From Paragonimus westermani (lineage: Eukaryota > Platyhelminthes > Trematoda > Plagiorchiida > Troglotrematidae), in the NCBI GenBank assembly GCA_008508345.1, contig QNGE01002734.1:1-64000 (forward strand): a stretch of 64,000 nt of DNA, read 5' to 3'. The position numbers and the translations under genes were made by a program. Numbering within the stretch: the stretch's first letter is position 1; each line of letters opens with the position of its first letter. The notes under the pieces were generated by a model. That model was not told the origin of the DNA and made no database searches. It saw only the letters and a program-made list of their open reading frames with translations. This document shows, piece after piece, positions 1 through 10,790 of the stretch.

Positions 1-1889
1 CCCTAGTGTATGTAACCTACAGCAGTAGAGATGGCGCGGATTAATTATACAGCTACGAGAAAAACTGCGATACCTATGCCAGCACACTGAATTTAATGCT
101 AGTGGTTTGTAGTAAATTTACATTCACCAGGTAATGTAAGCCGGCGCGGTGGTACTGGCAAAACAACTCACGTCGTGCGGAGTTTAGAATTTACTGCAGG
201 AATAGGTTTGGACGACGACGGGCAGATGGTCCCATGCGCGACGTGGGATGACAAACGTTCAATGTCGGCCGATCGATGGACACGCGGGGCTGAGAATCAT
301 TACCGTGCGATCGCCCTAAAATTCCAGAAATCCAGGGACGGTGCGTGGTAATTCCCGTTTCTTCTTGTCGGCAACTGAATCCGAAATGTGACGGTGGTGC
401 CTTCAAACAAGTGTACAAATGAAGTTACCGAAAGTTATGTAAAAGCCGTGAAAATAAACTGCAAAATATAACCGTGAACCGCGGATTTCACAGTCTTCCC
501 CATTTTCTTGTTGTTGCTACGATTTGTTCATTTTTATCACTTGACTGATTAAGCTACTATCGCATTGACTGAATCACAGCAAATCAATTGCTTGTGAATC
601 AAAAATGTCAGGGGTTACAGCTCACTTAAGAAAACACAAAGCAGAGCAATCTTCATTTTTGGCAATCGGAATTTTACAATGCTCAGAGTGAATTGCTGAA
701 CGAAGAAGATGGCCAGTGAAGTTTAGTTGAGGAAGATAGTGGTTAAATGACTGACTGTGCTCAGTGTTTGAGGTTTGTTACGCGTAACTACCCTCCCCAT
801 TTATTTGTTTCCTTCTCATTGATACCCCTCCTTCTTGCATTCAAAACGTAATTCGTAGGGATTGCGTTCATCACTTGCGATTATGCACTCAACAATTCGT
901 TTCTTCACTGAACAGTAACTACGATGTACTGATATCGTTCAACTGTAGAAAATCGTCCTCACATAGGTCTTTATTAGTAACTTCTCACTGCTAGACCTTT
1001 CTTTACGAGTACATCGATTTCAATTTGCCCTTGACTGCTTCGTCACTAAACATATGGTGCCTTTGGTCTTATCAGTGTAAGCCGCCAATCATGAAAATTG
1101 CTCGTTAGATGCCGTGTCGATGTTCTCTGTTACCTCCTGCCTAATTTAGAATAAGTACTTTGTACCTCAGCACCTTATTGATCAGAAATCCGCCTTCACG
1201 GCTATCTTTCTTTCTGGACCCAAATTGACTGCTAGGCAGGCTGAAGACTTATAGACGCTCGATGAATCACAGAAGCGAGTATTTTAGATTCAGCCTATTA
1301 GCAGACTTTGCGAGTAAACTGAGGGTACCTCGAAGAACCACCAAACGTCCAGCCTTAAAATTGCTCTCAAAATCCTCTCTCCTGGGGATCAGATCCGTCT
1401 GGTAATTGGTCCAAAAGTCGTCGGTTCGAACTTGCGATGGCCAAGAGGTTCAATTTTGTAGCATATGCCACATACGTGCGTTCTTCCGGTTACTAACCGT
1501 CCGAAGCTTTCCCGAGGACGACCGTAGCGTCAGGTGTGTCCGTTATACCTCTGTCCGCAGGGGGCATTTTACTCCCTTACCCCGAACAATTGACTGTTGA
1601 TCCCCAGAATGTTTTCACTATTCGTCCCTCAGTTCATTCTTTGTGTGTACCACTTTTCCGAAGATTTCCTTGATCTTCACAAAGATGTCTCCGGGAATGA
1701 TGGAATGTCTGCTGTTTAATATGATTTTGGTAGTACTAGAGCCACTACAGCCAAGTAGGGGCCATACCCCTAGGTAGCTGTGGGGACATTGAAAGTTCTG
1801 ATGAAGGAGGTGCAGACTCATTAACCTTGATCCAGCTGTAACTCGGCGTTCACTTGAGGGACGTTTGATAATGGAGGACAGGATCCTTT
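1..1889. other. No recognisable gene
   Basis: Only short open frames (at most about 75 codons) on both strands, none resembling a protein family I know. The stretch directly precedes the BEL/Pao gag relic, so it may contain a decayed 5' LTR and leader of that element. I could not find a matching 3' copy downstream that would define LTR boundaries. Confidence 0.5.
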
Positions 1890-2745
1890 AGGAAGCAGTG
1901 CGTCAAATGGAAGAAAAGCGTGAGTTCATGAGGGCACAGCTAGAATTTCCAACGAGGCTTAAGGAAAGGCTTTTGTCTAGCAACACTTTGAGGCCATCTG
2001 AAAAGAGGGGTGCAAATGTTTTCTTGTCTAGTTCTTCATACACTACTCTTTGTTGTGGGTGCCAAGGTGGTTCTATAGGGGGGAGGGTATATGCACAACT
2101 TGGCCACCATTGTAGGGTTGCTAACAATCAGGCCAGCGCCTTCTGAGTGATTGCTATGAAAATTTCATAGCTTCATGCAAAACTTTGAGATTAACTTGGC
2201 CACCAAGTTAAACGACAAAGGAGTGAAGTCGTTCTATCTGATCATTCATTGTTAGGGTCGGGCTAAGGCAGTTATTGAACGGTCTGTATTGCTGCCTAGC
2301 GAGTTAGGGTGTACTGAGTCAACCGAAATACTGCGGCAACAATTTCATAGACCCCATGAAACTACTCGAGGTACCACCAATGACTTGCTTAACGGCCCAA
2401 AGTTCGCCATGGCGGACACCGAGGGCCTTCAGCGTTCAGCCTCTCTGATGATGGGATATCAGTGGACGCTGTTCCATTCAAACCATCTACTAAGTTGGAT
2501 TGCCCAAATATTCTTCTGTATATGTTGAACGGACTTCCTTGTTCTGTGCGAGAAGAGTGGGCTATAGTAGGTGTTTCCCCTATAACCGCTAGTTGTGACG
2601 CTTCTTCACACGAATTGCTTGAATTCACAGGCAGACTAATTTCGGTTGATAGTAACCTATATGGTCAGCTCACTGTCACACTAGCCCAGGGTCGCACCAG
2701 TGGAAAAGGGACGAAGCGCTGCTGCGAGGACTCTCAATGAATAAC
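1890..2745 (+). pseudogene. BEL/Pao gag relic
   Basis: Gag would form the capsid of the retrotransposon particle. The first open frame (1898-2146) starts with a charged helical stretch (MRQMEEKREFMRAQLEF), typical of the coiled N-terminal part of these gags. Around 2220-2400, a second frame contains a block like the gag segment in which a cysteine-glycine pair precedes an Ala-x-x-x-Ile helix. A third frame (2462-2740) contains LLYMLNGLPCSVREEW followed by HELLEFTGRL, matching the family pattern of a Leu-Pro pair, a Trp and then a Leu-x-x-Phe. At least two frame changes separate these pieces. A zinc knuckle is expected after 2745, but I could not see an intact one. Confidence 0.55.
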
Positions 2746-2859
2746 TTGTGTGACAACCTTCGTCGAAAAGATGAATAAACCGCACCAGTGTGTGGCAGTG
2801 GTGATTTTCTGATGTGCCGTCAAACTAAAAGTGTATCATTCGAAGGACGAACTGCGGTT

Positions 2860-3165
2860 CTAAGTAAGTGTTGAAGACGTTTATTTGCCTGTTAACCAGC
2901 CACAGCCCGGTATTGCAGAGCCCATGTGCAATGTTTACGCCCTCCATCTGGAGGGCGACATCATACCGTCATGCACAAGAACCTGGTGTCTTTGGGAACA
3001 GAACTTGGCTTGCAGGAGTCAAGTTGTGGAGCTGTCTCCCGAGGTGTTGGAGGGGGTCGACTTGGCTTCCTGTCTGTCAGGTTAACTGGGGTGGTTAAGA
3101 CGGTTACAATGCTTGCCTTTCTAGACGACGGTTCTAAATCACTCCTTATAGTCAAGTGTTAATCG
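2860..3165 (+). pseudogene. BEL/Pao aspartic protease relic
   Basis: The open frame at 2926-3162 ends with VRLTGVVKTVTMLAFLDDGS (the DDGS codons lie near 3124-3135), followed by a short hydrophobic Leu-Leu-Ile-Val run. A hydrophobic strand, Leu-(Leu/Asp)-Asp-x-Gly-Ser and then a second strand is the active-site signature of the BEL/Pao retroviral-type protease, which cuts the polyprotein. The second half of the domain is not open in this frame. It sits between the gag and RT relics, as expected. Two overlapping frames here are shadows of the same region. Confidence 0.55.
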
Positions 3166-3469
3166 CTTGTAACAGGCGAGTGAACGCCCAGCATTCGTAA
3201 ACGAAATAGAACGGATTCTAACAAATGTCAGAAGCCAAAGTTGAGAGCTAAGCATTTAGAAGGTGCAGATAAAACCAAGGTCAACAAGCTCTCCACTGTC
3301 AATAGTCTCTTGTTCGAACGAGTTGGAACCACATCCGAAAACGGCATTCAGCACTGACCTCATTTGGACGGTATGTATTCCATGTCGTTGAAGGACGATA
3401 AAGCTTATCAATAAGACGCGATATGCCGGAAACATATTTTGTAATGAACCAGCGGGCCGGACAAAGCGT

Positions 3470-4640
3470 CAGCTATGTACTGTGAAGACTGTTTTGAGTC
3501 TGATTTTGTAAGGCATCGTGTCACTGTCGACAAAAGTAAGGCTGAATTTTATTGCTTGAAGAGTGCCGGGGTAGAACACTTGGTCCAGCGCTTATTCGAC
3601 ATGGAGTTTGTTGACCGCGGATTGTCTGATGTAGTGGCTAACTTCCGTGATCTTCAACGACCTGAGTCAACTGCTACACTCATGGATGATAGAGATGACA
3701 TCGCGTTTCCGTAAAGGTCTGACAGTGTTGGCGTCTTAGACAGGCAATAATTGGTTCAGAAGCACTTGATTTTGCTAAGCAGGAGAATTCCAACGACACC
3801 GCATAGGCTCACGAACATAACGAGATCGTCAAGACACATGTGATCAAAGTTTACATGCAGGGTTGAGAACAATAAGGATGAGACCTTTTATCAATGGTGA
3901 TTACCCCATTACCCGGCGGTGGGTCTCAATAAATCTGGGAAGAAAAGTGTGTTCGGCTGTTTGGTGAAATACAAGGACAACTCTGAACGAAATCGTGCTG
4001 CAAGAGCCACTTCTAACGAACAACCTGGCAGGTCATTGTTACGGTTAGACTTCTCCCTAGATGAAGAAATGCCTCGAAGGTGGAGGTTTCTGAAAAAGGT
4101 GCGTTGTTGGCATTCTGGCAGATTGTAATCGGTGATGAGCAATGATGTAACATCTTACCCAGTCAACTTTAGACGACAGTGTTTACGTCGACAGTTCTCC
4201 GGCACAAGTCGATACGTTTGTGGACGTCAGACGCGCAGCGCCGGATTTACGCAAAATGCTCTTCTTAGGTGAATTTAAACTGGCAAGATGTACGTCCATC
4301 ATGGCCAAGAAGTTGGTGGATATATTAGCAAACGGAAAGACATCTGGACGTAAACGATCTTATCCATTAGAAGGCACTTCGAGTTCACAAGCAAGTGCCA
4401 AATGACTACTTTAATTTTTGTGCCTCTAATGAAAAAGTCGCTCATTTGGCAAAGCTGATTGGCCCGAATCTCACCGGTGTACGACCTGTTCGGGTCCAAT
4501 GCTCAGCTCGATATTCACAGTCAGAAGTTACTTCGGTACTTAGTTGGCTCAAATGTCGGACGTGTTATACTCTTCGACAGAAAGTACCGCGGAGAATAAG
4601 AAAAGTGGTCACGGAACGTAGCGAAGACATGCTGGATTGA
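3470..4640 (+). pseudogene. BEL/Pao reverse transcriptase relic
   Basis: The segment from 3475 to 3714 contains the acidic pre-RT linker (LVQRLFDMEFVDRGLSD), matching the 'Phe-Trp-x-x-Glu ... Ser-x-x-Asp' region that precedes RT in this family. At 3919-4128 the fingers motif appears as GKKSVFGCLVKYKDNSER, where functional copies usually have Arg-Val-Val-Phe-Asp. At about 4180-4300 comes DDSVYVDSSPAQ, the catalytic Tyr-x-Asp-Asp box with its last Asp changed to Ser, followed by the helix and Gly-x-Phe-x-Leu motif (LRKMLFLGEFKLAR). Several frame changes lie between these parts, so the polymerase is dead. Confidence 0.65.
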
Positions 4641-5445
4641 TGTACCGCGTCGCATCAAACCACATGGGAAGATGCAAGCGCATTGGAAGTTGCATATATT
4701 CCGTTGCCCCCAGCTTAGAACAAGGACCTGCGGACTATCTCCGGGAAACCTGATAAGATCTCAGCATCGCGGGCTGTTCCTCAAGAGTAAAATATGGAAT
4801 GGTGCCCTCAATGTCCTCCCTTATTACGTAGTTGAAACTTATTGAAGTGGTATTTTTCTCCAGCACAAAGGATTTATAATAAGTGAGTTTTAGTCAACCA
4901 TTTACAACGTCGCATTATGGGTGAACTCTGTCACCACGAATGGGTTCTTGAGAAACGCCTTCTGTCGCCTCGTCACGGTTTGGATCAACTGCATCCAACG
5001 AATTAGCGACAACACCCAAGGATGTCGATCTTGACACCCCCCGTCAGAGTTATACCAGGCGGACGCAACTTCTCGAGGAACATGCGATGCTTCCTCCCAA
5101 GGAAAACGTATGTGGCTGAATGGTCGCATCATTGTGTTGGGACGTGAGAGTTCGTGGCCACTCAACAGGCTTCCCTACCAGCTTCAGAACGAAAGACTGA
5201 AAGTAACAAGGGTAATTTCAGCAGCCATCATTGGTGACGCACAGTATCACGTGACCTTTGTTTCACATAATTTACTCGGGCACACCCTGTTCCGCGCGAT
5301 ATCATGGAAAATACTGTGCATACATCATTTTGTTCTTGCAAAGGCTGATCCACAATGTTCCTTTGCTTTAGGTCCACTAAGTAATCCAGAAGTGGACCCA
5401 GTGGGTGAATCTATCCATCGAATAGATTGTCATAGCATTTAATAC
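4500..5445 (+). pseudogene. BEL/Pao RNase H / pre-integrase linker relic
   Basis: In the frame ending at 4640, SVLSWLKCRTCYTLRQKVPR resembles the family block in which an Asp-Ser pair is followed by a Leu-x-Trp-Ile strand and a conserved Asn-Arg-Val. Around 4690-4760, other frames resemble the 'Asn-Pro-Ala-Asp ... Ser-Arg-Gly' end of the RNase H domain. At 5110-5160, MWLNGRIIVLGRESSWP resembles the 'Gly-Pro-x-Phe-Leu ... Trp-Pro' linker before the integrase. The open frame at 5110-5442 (110 codons) continues into the linker without further recognisable motifs. No intact catalytic residues are claimed. Confidence 0.4.
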
Positions 5446-5811
5446 GGAGGCTAGTAAAAATATTTCCTAATGCGTATTCAAGAAACACACTCTGGTGAGC
5501 TCGATAAGTATAGATAATTGTAAGTCATACAGCTTAATATGCACAATGTGACGTGCAGAAATCTGTTAGCAAATAAAGTGAACTCAGAGAGAAAAAATCG
5601 CAGTCTGCAAAAAATTGGGCAGACACGCAACCAGAGATAATAACACAAATTCGTCACAATTTCAACCACAGGACATACTGCCATATCAACTTGTCTCTTG
5701 GCTGGTTAATTTTCCGCTAATTTTCAAAGTAACTCCAGAAAATGCTTCCTGAACCTGCTTAAAGCTGTGATAAAATTTGTACAACACCCTGCAAAGGCCA
5801 ACGCGATAAGC

Positions 5812-6096
5812 TTAACTGCGCCATGTAGCCGAAATCAGCAAGCACACACGCATTAAATTTGGATTGCGTAACAGGGCTCGCTGCTGGTTCGCTATCGTCG
5901 GTTTCGCTCGTGTAAGTCGTACGTGTGGCTTACTGGGTCTTTGAAAAATGTCTGTTTTGTGCTGTTTCATTTTACGGGACTTTTGTTGGAACCCCTGCTG
6001 CAGAAGAACACTGTCCCCTGGTACCTCCATGTTGCCTCAAATTGGATCAGTAAGTTCCACGGGCATCAGAGCAGAACAGCCGCCTTGTATTTCTCA
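5812..6096 (+). mobile_element. Solo LTR (TRIM-like family) inside BEL/Pao integrase
   Basis: About 285 bases align along their whole length with the 286-bp LTRs described at 8951-9236 and 11647-11933, in plus orientation. Shared landmarks are the 'ccgaaa..cagc.agc' start, the 'gcttactgggtctt' region, 'ggaacccctgctgcagaagaac', and 'ctccatgttgcc'. The terminal TGTAAC and GTTACA are eroded. It separates the BEL/Pao linker from the integrase zinc region, so it inserted after that element was in place. No clean target duplication remains. Confidence 0.6.
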
Positions 6097-6099
6097 CAA

Positions 6100-6675
6100 C
6101 TTACCCAGCCTTATCTCCATGAACAGTACCACTGGTATCAACGGATGAGCTCCGGCTGAGCTATCTCAGGCCTTCCGACGAATGACAATGCCACCCTGTG
6201 ATAGTGGTACACAGACGACTGTCAGACGGCACAATAATCTCGAAGGTAGCATCAAGGGTAGTCACGTCTCACCGTCTATCCGGAAACGTTTTGGGTGGTC
6301 AAGGGCATGAACGGTGTGCGCCAAGTGTTGTTGAAACGCATGGATTGTGTAATGTTTTTAGCAAAGCCGTGCAATCAAGTGATGACCCCCCATCTCACTG
6401 ATCGTATGATAGCTGGTAACGCCACTTTTACAGCGTGCGGTGTGGGTTACTGTGCGCGCTCTGAGATCCGGACTGGCAAGAGAATTTGCAAAAGACATGA
6501 TTGTCAGTTCGTTTGTTACGGCATAACAGCGGTACACTTAGGAGTAGCAGAGTGGACGTCAACCGACGCACCCATGACGACTCCAATGAGTTCAATTGAC
6601 TTTCAAGATGTACCTAAAGTTATGCACATGCAGCAAATGGTCTTACTTCGTGGACGCAGATTAAAAATATGAGAA
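6100..6675 (+). pseudogene. BEL/Pao integrase relic
   Basis: This would have inserted element cDNA into the genome. From about 6160 the frame reads LRLSYLRPSDE and then HPVIVVHRRLSDG (near 6195-6230), corresponding to the start of the His2Cys2 zinc-binding region. After a frame change at about 6290, the 125-codon frame 6295-6672 gives VVKGMNGVRQVL, CVMFLAKPC, LTDRMIAGNATFTACGVGY, KRHDCQFVCYGITAVHLGV and RG, following the BEL/Pao pattern with zinc cysteines, Pro-Phe-x-x-x-Gly-Val-Asp-Tyr, Phe-x-Cys-Leu-x-x-Arg-Ala-Val-His-Leu and Arg-Arg-Gly. The first catalytic Asp is changed to Gly. The Asp of the Ser-Asp-Asn-Gly motif is not reached before the stop. Confidence 0.72.
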
Positions 6676-6989
6676 ACGTCATTTACATTTGACACAGACG
6701 AAATCCGTCCTACCATGTTGGTTTGTCATACCTATTAACATTTTGATCTTCTTGCCTCCCTCATTAAGTCGGAACATGAGTGGGCATGACTTCTGCGGTT
6801 CGAAAATTAATGCCGGCTGCTCAAAGTAAAAAATGGTGTTGAATGAGGCTCCCTGATTGAGTGATTGTTGAATGATGGGCCATTGATTTCACTGTGCGAT
6901 AATCCGGACGGTATTTCTGATTTTGAACCAAACTATTCGTCGTCCTTAAGACTAAATTGTGAAGAGTTTTACATCTTTATATTGGCACG

Positions 6990-7725
6990 GGGGAGGAACA
7001 CGAAAAATGAGGACAGGTGAAACCACAGAACCTAACGTTATTGTGGTGCAGAACATGGCTATTATCGTTCTCAGTGAAAAAATCGAACATCATCACCTAT
7101 GATTGTAACTTATCTCAAGGCTTCCTCTCACTAGATGATTTTAACATTGATACACACACTTCGGTCAGAGATATGGGCATACGGTACTCTGAACAAGTAT
7201 GCTTCCAGGTAGGGAAACTGAAAGAACACTGGGCTGCATTAAACAGGCATTCATTCCACCAGCTGCGAAGCTGACGCTCTACAAAATGTGTGCTCGGCCT
7301 CAACTCGAGTACTGCACTTTCATCTACTGCCATCTACGCAAGTCTGATAGGCTAGTGTTAGAAAACCTTCAACGATCGGTTACCAGAAGCTTATTAGGAT
7401 ATTTTTCTCCGCTCACCTACAGACAGCGCTGTGAAAAACTTGGTATTGGTCCACTTCGGTTGAGTAGAGTAAAGTTGAGCCTGACGCTGCCGTATAAACT
7501 CATACATTCGGATGTGATTACCACAGCGTTCACCATCCACTTACAACACAGCCCTCCACATAGTCCAAGAAATAAGGGTTCCACCTTGCCAACCCTGATA
7601 TCCCGGAAAAATATACGTGCAAACTTCTCCCTTTTAAAGTATTCCTACATTTGGAATAAACTTCAAAATGAAGTCCGAGCCAGCAATAACATTCAGCGTT
7701 TTAAAAAAAGGTTCTGACAGTTAAC
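6990..7725 (+). pseudogene. LINE (jockey/CR1-like) reverse transcriptase C-terminal part
   Basis: Two overlapping frames (7017-7274 and 7199-7717) joined by one frame change carry the end of a non-LTR retrotransposon RT. The first has WCRTWLLSFSVKKSNI and SVRDMGIRYSEQVCFQ, matching the palm/thumb 'Trp-x-x-x-Trp ... Asn-x-x-Lys' and 'Asp-Leu-Gly-Ile' motifs. The 172-codon second frame has ARPQLEYCTFIY, LENLQRSVTRSLLGY, LTYRQRCEKLGIGPL and, at the end, YIWNKLQNEVRASNNIQRFK. These match the family's C-terminal 'Arg-Pro-x-Leu-Glu-Tyr', 'Leu-x-x-x-Gln-Arg', 'Tyr-x-x-Arg' and 'Trp-Asn-x-Leu-Pro ... Phe-Lys' motifs. The fragment is 5'-truncated: no RT fingers or endonuclease are found upstream. Confidence 0.82.
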
Positions 7726-8450
7726 TGTTTGTATCACCTGATATTGAACCGTTCGCTAACGATTCAAGTTCACACCGAGTTACGCGTAATCTGTTGATCC
7801 AGAAAATGCCTCTGGAACGGTTAACGAGAAGGCGGTGGTAATAACTGGATTTAATACGGTACTAATTGAATCAATGTACAAGAAAATTGTGTCTCACCTC
7901 GAATGTGAAAATCCGCAGAAATCAAAGAAAGAAAGTGCCCGCACAACAATTTGACAACCAGGCACCGATCAACAATGGTGGACGATAAAACGGGTTGAGC
8001 TCACTCAAACAGATGGTTATTGGTTTGGTCAGAGCGAAACGACTGTTCATGCATCGAGAAACGACGGGAATCATAAGTTACTCAAGGAAAAATATGGAAG
8101 AAAAATGTTTCATTTTGGCTTTTAGAAGTTTACAGGGATCGGACTAAATAGGGGTAAAGGGAACGGTCAAAGCCGGTGGTGTAAGAACAAGGATGAGTAA
8201 TTTATCTCATTTGGGGAAGACAACAAAACTCAGGGCCACTTTTCAACATCAAGCAAACCTCAGCGATCTCATAATAACGCAACAAACCTTGACAAAATCA
8301 ACACCTGATGACCTTTTTAGTGTGGTCCGAGAAACATTTAGCCGTCAGATGGGTATTAAGTGGATAAACATCCCGCTATCGAACGCTCCTCGAAATGTGA
8401 ACGCGGCGCATAATAATGAGTTCAGCAGAATGACGTCATGTGAGCTTTAG
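7726..8450 (+). mobile_element. LINE 3' untranslated tail
   Basis: The stretch after the RT stop has no recognisable coding. Its last part (about 8305-8450: 'ctgatgacctttttagtgtg', then 'cgagaaacatttagcc', then 'gagttcagcagaatgac') recurs after the second LINE copy at about 16415-16715 in the same order. That supports reading it as the 3' UTR of one LINE family. It abuts repeat R directly at about 8450. Confidence 0.55.
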
Positions 8451-8950
8451 TTAACACACGCACATTTCATGCGGCTCTCCATACCGTCGACTCATTTCTT
8501 CGTATGCCCGAATAAATCCCAAGTACATAGCAAAATGCAATAACAACCAGTCTATAGTGTTATATATTCCAATAATCATAGCAATAATAATAATACCGTA
8601 TGAGTTCTTTTCCAAAAAATTCCGCCAGTACATTGTTTGTGGTAGTAAATTATATAACCCTACATTTTCTCATCTAATGTGTGAAATTGAATTCTTTCTC
8701 TGATCCCCATAAACATCCATTGTGCAAGGAAATTTTTCTATGAAGGATATACGCACGGAACTTTGTCTTGGCTGAACGGTTCATGAGATGCTAAACTCTT
8801 CCACGTTTACGAGCAATCGACGAAATCCTGCGTTGGAATCTGTCCAATCGTTCGCTGGATTTTGGAATTTTCCGCCCTGTCTAGCTATAGCCGACCTATC
8901 TTGAAATTTTATCCCCTAATGGTGAAACACTCCATAGATGCGTTTGGGCA

Positions 8951-9236
8951 TGTAACATGCAGGCCAGCCGACTCTACTCTGGATGCCCGTGAATTCGCGG
9001 ACCAACCTTCGGGCAACATGGACGCACCAGGGGACAGCGCTCTTCCGAAGTAGGGGTTCGAACAACAGTTCTGGAAAGAGAAACAATACGAACAAACATG
9101 AGCCGAAGGCCCAGTAAGCCATGCACACGACTTACACAAACGACAGTTAAAACGGCACCGACAACACAGCAGCACGCCCCGTTACACAACTCAAATTCAA
9201 TCCGTGCGCGCTCGCTGGTTTCGGTTGCGCGTTACA
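8951..9236 (-). repeat. 3' LTR of the TRIM-like element at 8951-9824
   Basis: 286 bases, TGTAAC...GTTACA, minus orientation; outer edge next to target duplication 'gggca' at 8946-8950. Identical to the partner LTR except at 9018. Confidence 0.9.
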
Positions 9237-9255
9237 CAGCTCCCCTCTTCGTAAA
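9237..9255 (-). other. Polypurine tract of TRIM-like element
   Basis: On the minus strand 'acgaagaggggagctg' ends directly at the 3' LTR start; the purine run GAAGAGGGGAG fits a plus-strand DNA primer. The second element has 'gcgaagaggagagctg' at the same place. Confidence 0.65.
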
Positions 9256-9517
9256 GCACAGTCCCCTGTGCTCCAAACCTTCTACAAACCGGCTGGTGCT
9301 CATGTTGCCAGGTTGGGTAAAGTGCCTCCGGGCCCTCTGCCCGTTTTCTCGTAACTTCTTTTTTTTCTGTACTTTTTTTTCATCTCGACACCTTTTCCTT
9401 TAATCCTGATAATATTCTTTTCTGATACCTCTACACTCCATTACGCTACTTCTCTTTTAACTTCAGTACTCGCTTTATTTTGCGACGCGATTTTTTATCT
9501 CGGCACTTTTTTTTTTC

Positions 9518-9535
9518 ATCCTGGCAGGGTCGCCA
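9518..9535 (-). other. Primer-binding site of TRIM-like element
   Basis: Read on the minus strand, the 5' LTR is followed by three T and then TGGCGACCCTGCCAGGAT. A TGG three bases after an LTR is the usual start of a site complementary to a tRNA 3' CCA end. The same sequence with one change follows the 5' LTR of the second element at about 11937. The tRNA species is not assigned. Confidence 0.65.
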
Positions 9536-9538
9536 AAA

Positions 9539-9824
9539 TGTAACATGCAGGCCAGCCGACTCTACTCTGGATGCCCGTGAATTCGCGGACCAACCTTCGG
9601 GCAACGTGGACGCACCAGGGGACAGCGCTCTTCCGAAGTAGGGGTTCGAACAACAGTTCTGGAAAGAGAAACAATACGAACAAACATGAGCCGAAGGCCC
9701 AGTAAGCCATGCACACGACTTACACAAACGACAGTTAAAACGGCACCGACAACACAGCAGCACGCCCCGTTACACAACTCAAATTCAATCCGTGCGCGCT
9801 CGCTGGTTTCGGTTGCGCGTTACA
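9539..9824 (-). repeat. 5' LTR of the TRIM-like element at 8951-9824
   Basis: 286 bases, minus orientation; outer edge next to the second 'gggca' at 9825-9829. Confidence 0.9.
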
Positions 9825-10289
9825 GGGCATTCTTCCAGGAGTGACCTTGGACTATTTGAAAAATTATCCATCCTACGACCTTGTAGAATGCAAATTAGTG
9901 TAACATCCCATTTGTTTGAAAATCAATCTGTGAAGCAAGCGAACTGTCTCCCTCTCTGTTGCGTGCGCCAAAGTTTTATATACTAGTAATTTGCCTTTTG
10001 ACTACGTCCTTCTTGACAAAGGCTTCATGTTTGAACTACAGATTACTTATTCGTCTTTGTATGGTTTGTAAATATCTGCAGTGATCGCGCATGACCCACC
10101 GTGCTCCTCACATATGCGTTGATGCTCAGTGTCCATAGTCTGCCCGCCACTAAGGCATGTGCGCCCATCACTAAGTCCCGTCCTTGTAACGTCTAAAGGG
10201 GTATAACAGCCCTTCGTTAGGGGGATGAGCGTGTGACCACAAGGTAAAAGTCTTCCACCGAATCGTAAGTGAGTAGTCGAAACAGTCAT

Positions 10290-10790
10290 CCTCTACGTAC
10301 TTGAGTAAACAAGAATATGAGCTCAGATGCACATCCACAGTGATCACTGGACCTTACCTTACACTTAAAAAAGATCGAATGGTGCCGAAACACCCAGTTA
10401 AGCGAAGTACAACGAGCCGTCTCTTGGGTTAAGCGAGGTGTTAGCTTGTATCGGCGGCAGCCTGTTAGGGGAAGTAAACCAATCAAGGTTCGATTGCTTC
10501 TTGTCGAAAACGAAAGTCACCAATATCAGAATAATGGAGCTTGTAAACAAAACGTGGGTAGATCAGTAAGCTCGGGGTTCTCACTACCACCATGAAACCG
10601 TAACCTGAGTATGCTAAAAAGACCGCAACCGAATCCGACAAGGGAGTAAAATGAGTGCAAAGTTGACGACTATCTTAGGCCGTTGTACTGTCACAGGTCT
10701 TTACATTGACGTTTACGAAGACTCCGACGGACATAGGGACGCTTTACATGCAATTGGCAGCAATATAATGAATGAGTTTATATGAGTTGT
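10290..10790. other. No recognisable gene
   Basis: Between two R copies. Only short open frames occur, and I recognised no repeat or protein motif. Confidence 0.4.

Larger units (their letters stand above)
1890..6675 (+). mobile_element. Decayed BEL/Pao LTR retrotransposon (internal coding region)
   Basis: Five consecutive blocks on the plus strand match BEL/Pao polyprotein parts in the family's usual order: gag, aspartic protease, reverse transcriptase, RNase H/linker, integrase. Every block is broken by stops and frame changes, so the element cannot encode a polyprotein. About 4.8 kb of coding sequence is retained, close to what a full-length element carries, although a solo LTR of another family was later inserted in the integrase. 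I could not delimit its own LTRs. The assignment rests on motif spacing read by eye: the Leu-Asp-Asp-Gly-Ser protease motif, a Val-Phe-x-Cys RT motif, Tyr-Val-Asp, and the integrase zinc region followed by the Ala-Val-His-Leu block. Confidence 0.72.
8951..9824 (-). mobile_element. Complete miniature LTR retrotransposon (TRIM-like), nearly identical LTRs
   Basis: Two 286-bp direct repeats (8951-9236 and 9539-9824) flank a 302-bp non-coding interior. Each repeat starts TGTAAC and ends GTTACA. By eye they differ at a single base (A at 9018, G at 9606), so the insertion is recent. A 5-bp target duplication 'gggca' flanks the whole unit (8946-8950 and 9825-9829). On the minus strand, TGGCGACC (a plausible tRNA primer-binding site) follows the 5' LTR by three bases, and a purine-rich GAAGAGGGGAG precedes the 3' LTR. 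There is no open frame of coding size, so it must be mobilised in trans by a full LTR element. Confidence 0.9.
8450..10290. repeat. Unidentified repeat R, copy 1 (interrupted by TRIM element)
   Basis: Sequence at about 8450-8950 and 9830-10130 aligns with two other places in the window (10790-12700 and about 17200-18380) once LTR insertions are removed. Landmarks are 'cacgcacatttca' at the left end, 'cgacgaaatcctgcg', 'gattttggaattttccgccc', 'gtgaaacac', 'gtgtaacatcccatttg' and 'gcagtgatcgcgcatg'. All three copies keep partly open frames on the minus strand in the middle part (short blocks like RKIPKS and RFQRR). I do not recognise the family; it could be a decayed transposon or a LINE/LTR untranslated region. 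Confidence 0.5.

Noticed and set aside
8909..9777. Cys-rich minus-strand frames repeated at 8909-9189 and 9446-9777
   Set aside because: They are read-through of the TRIM LTR copies; both frames are duplicated because the LTR is duplicated, and they have no upstream coding or initiation context.
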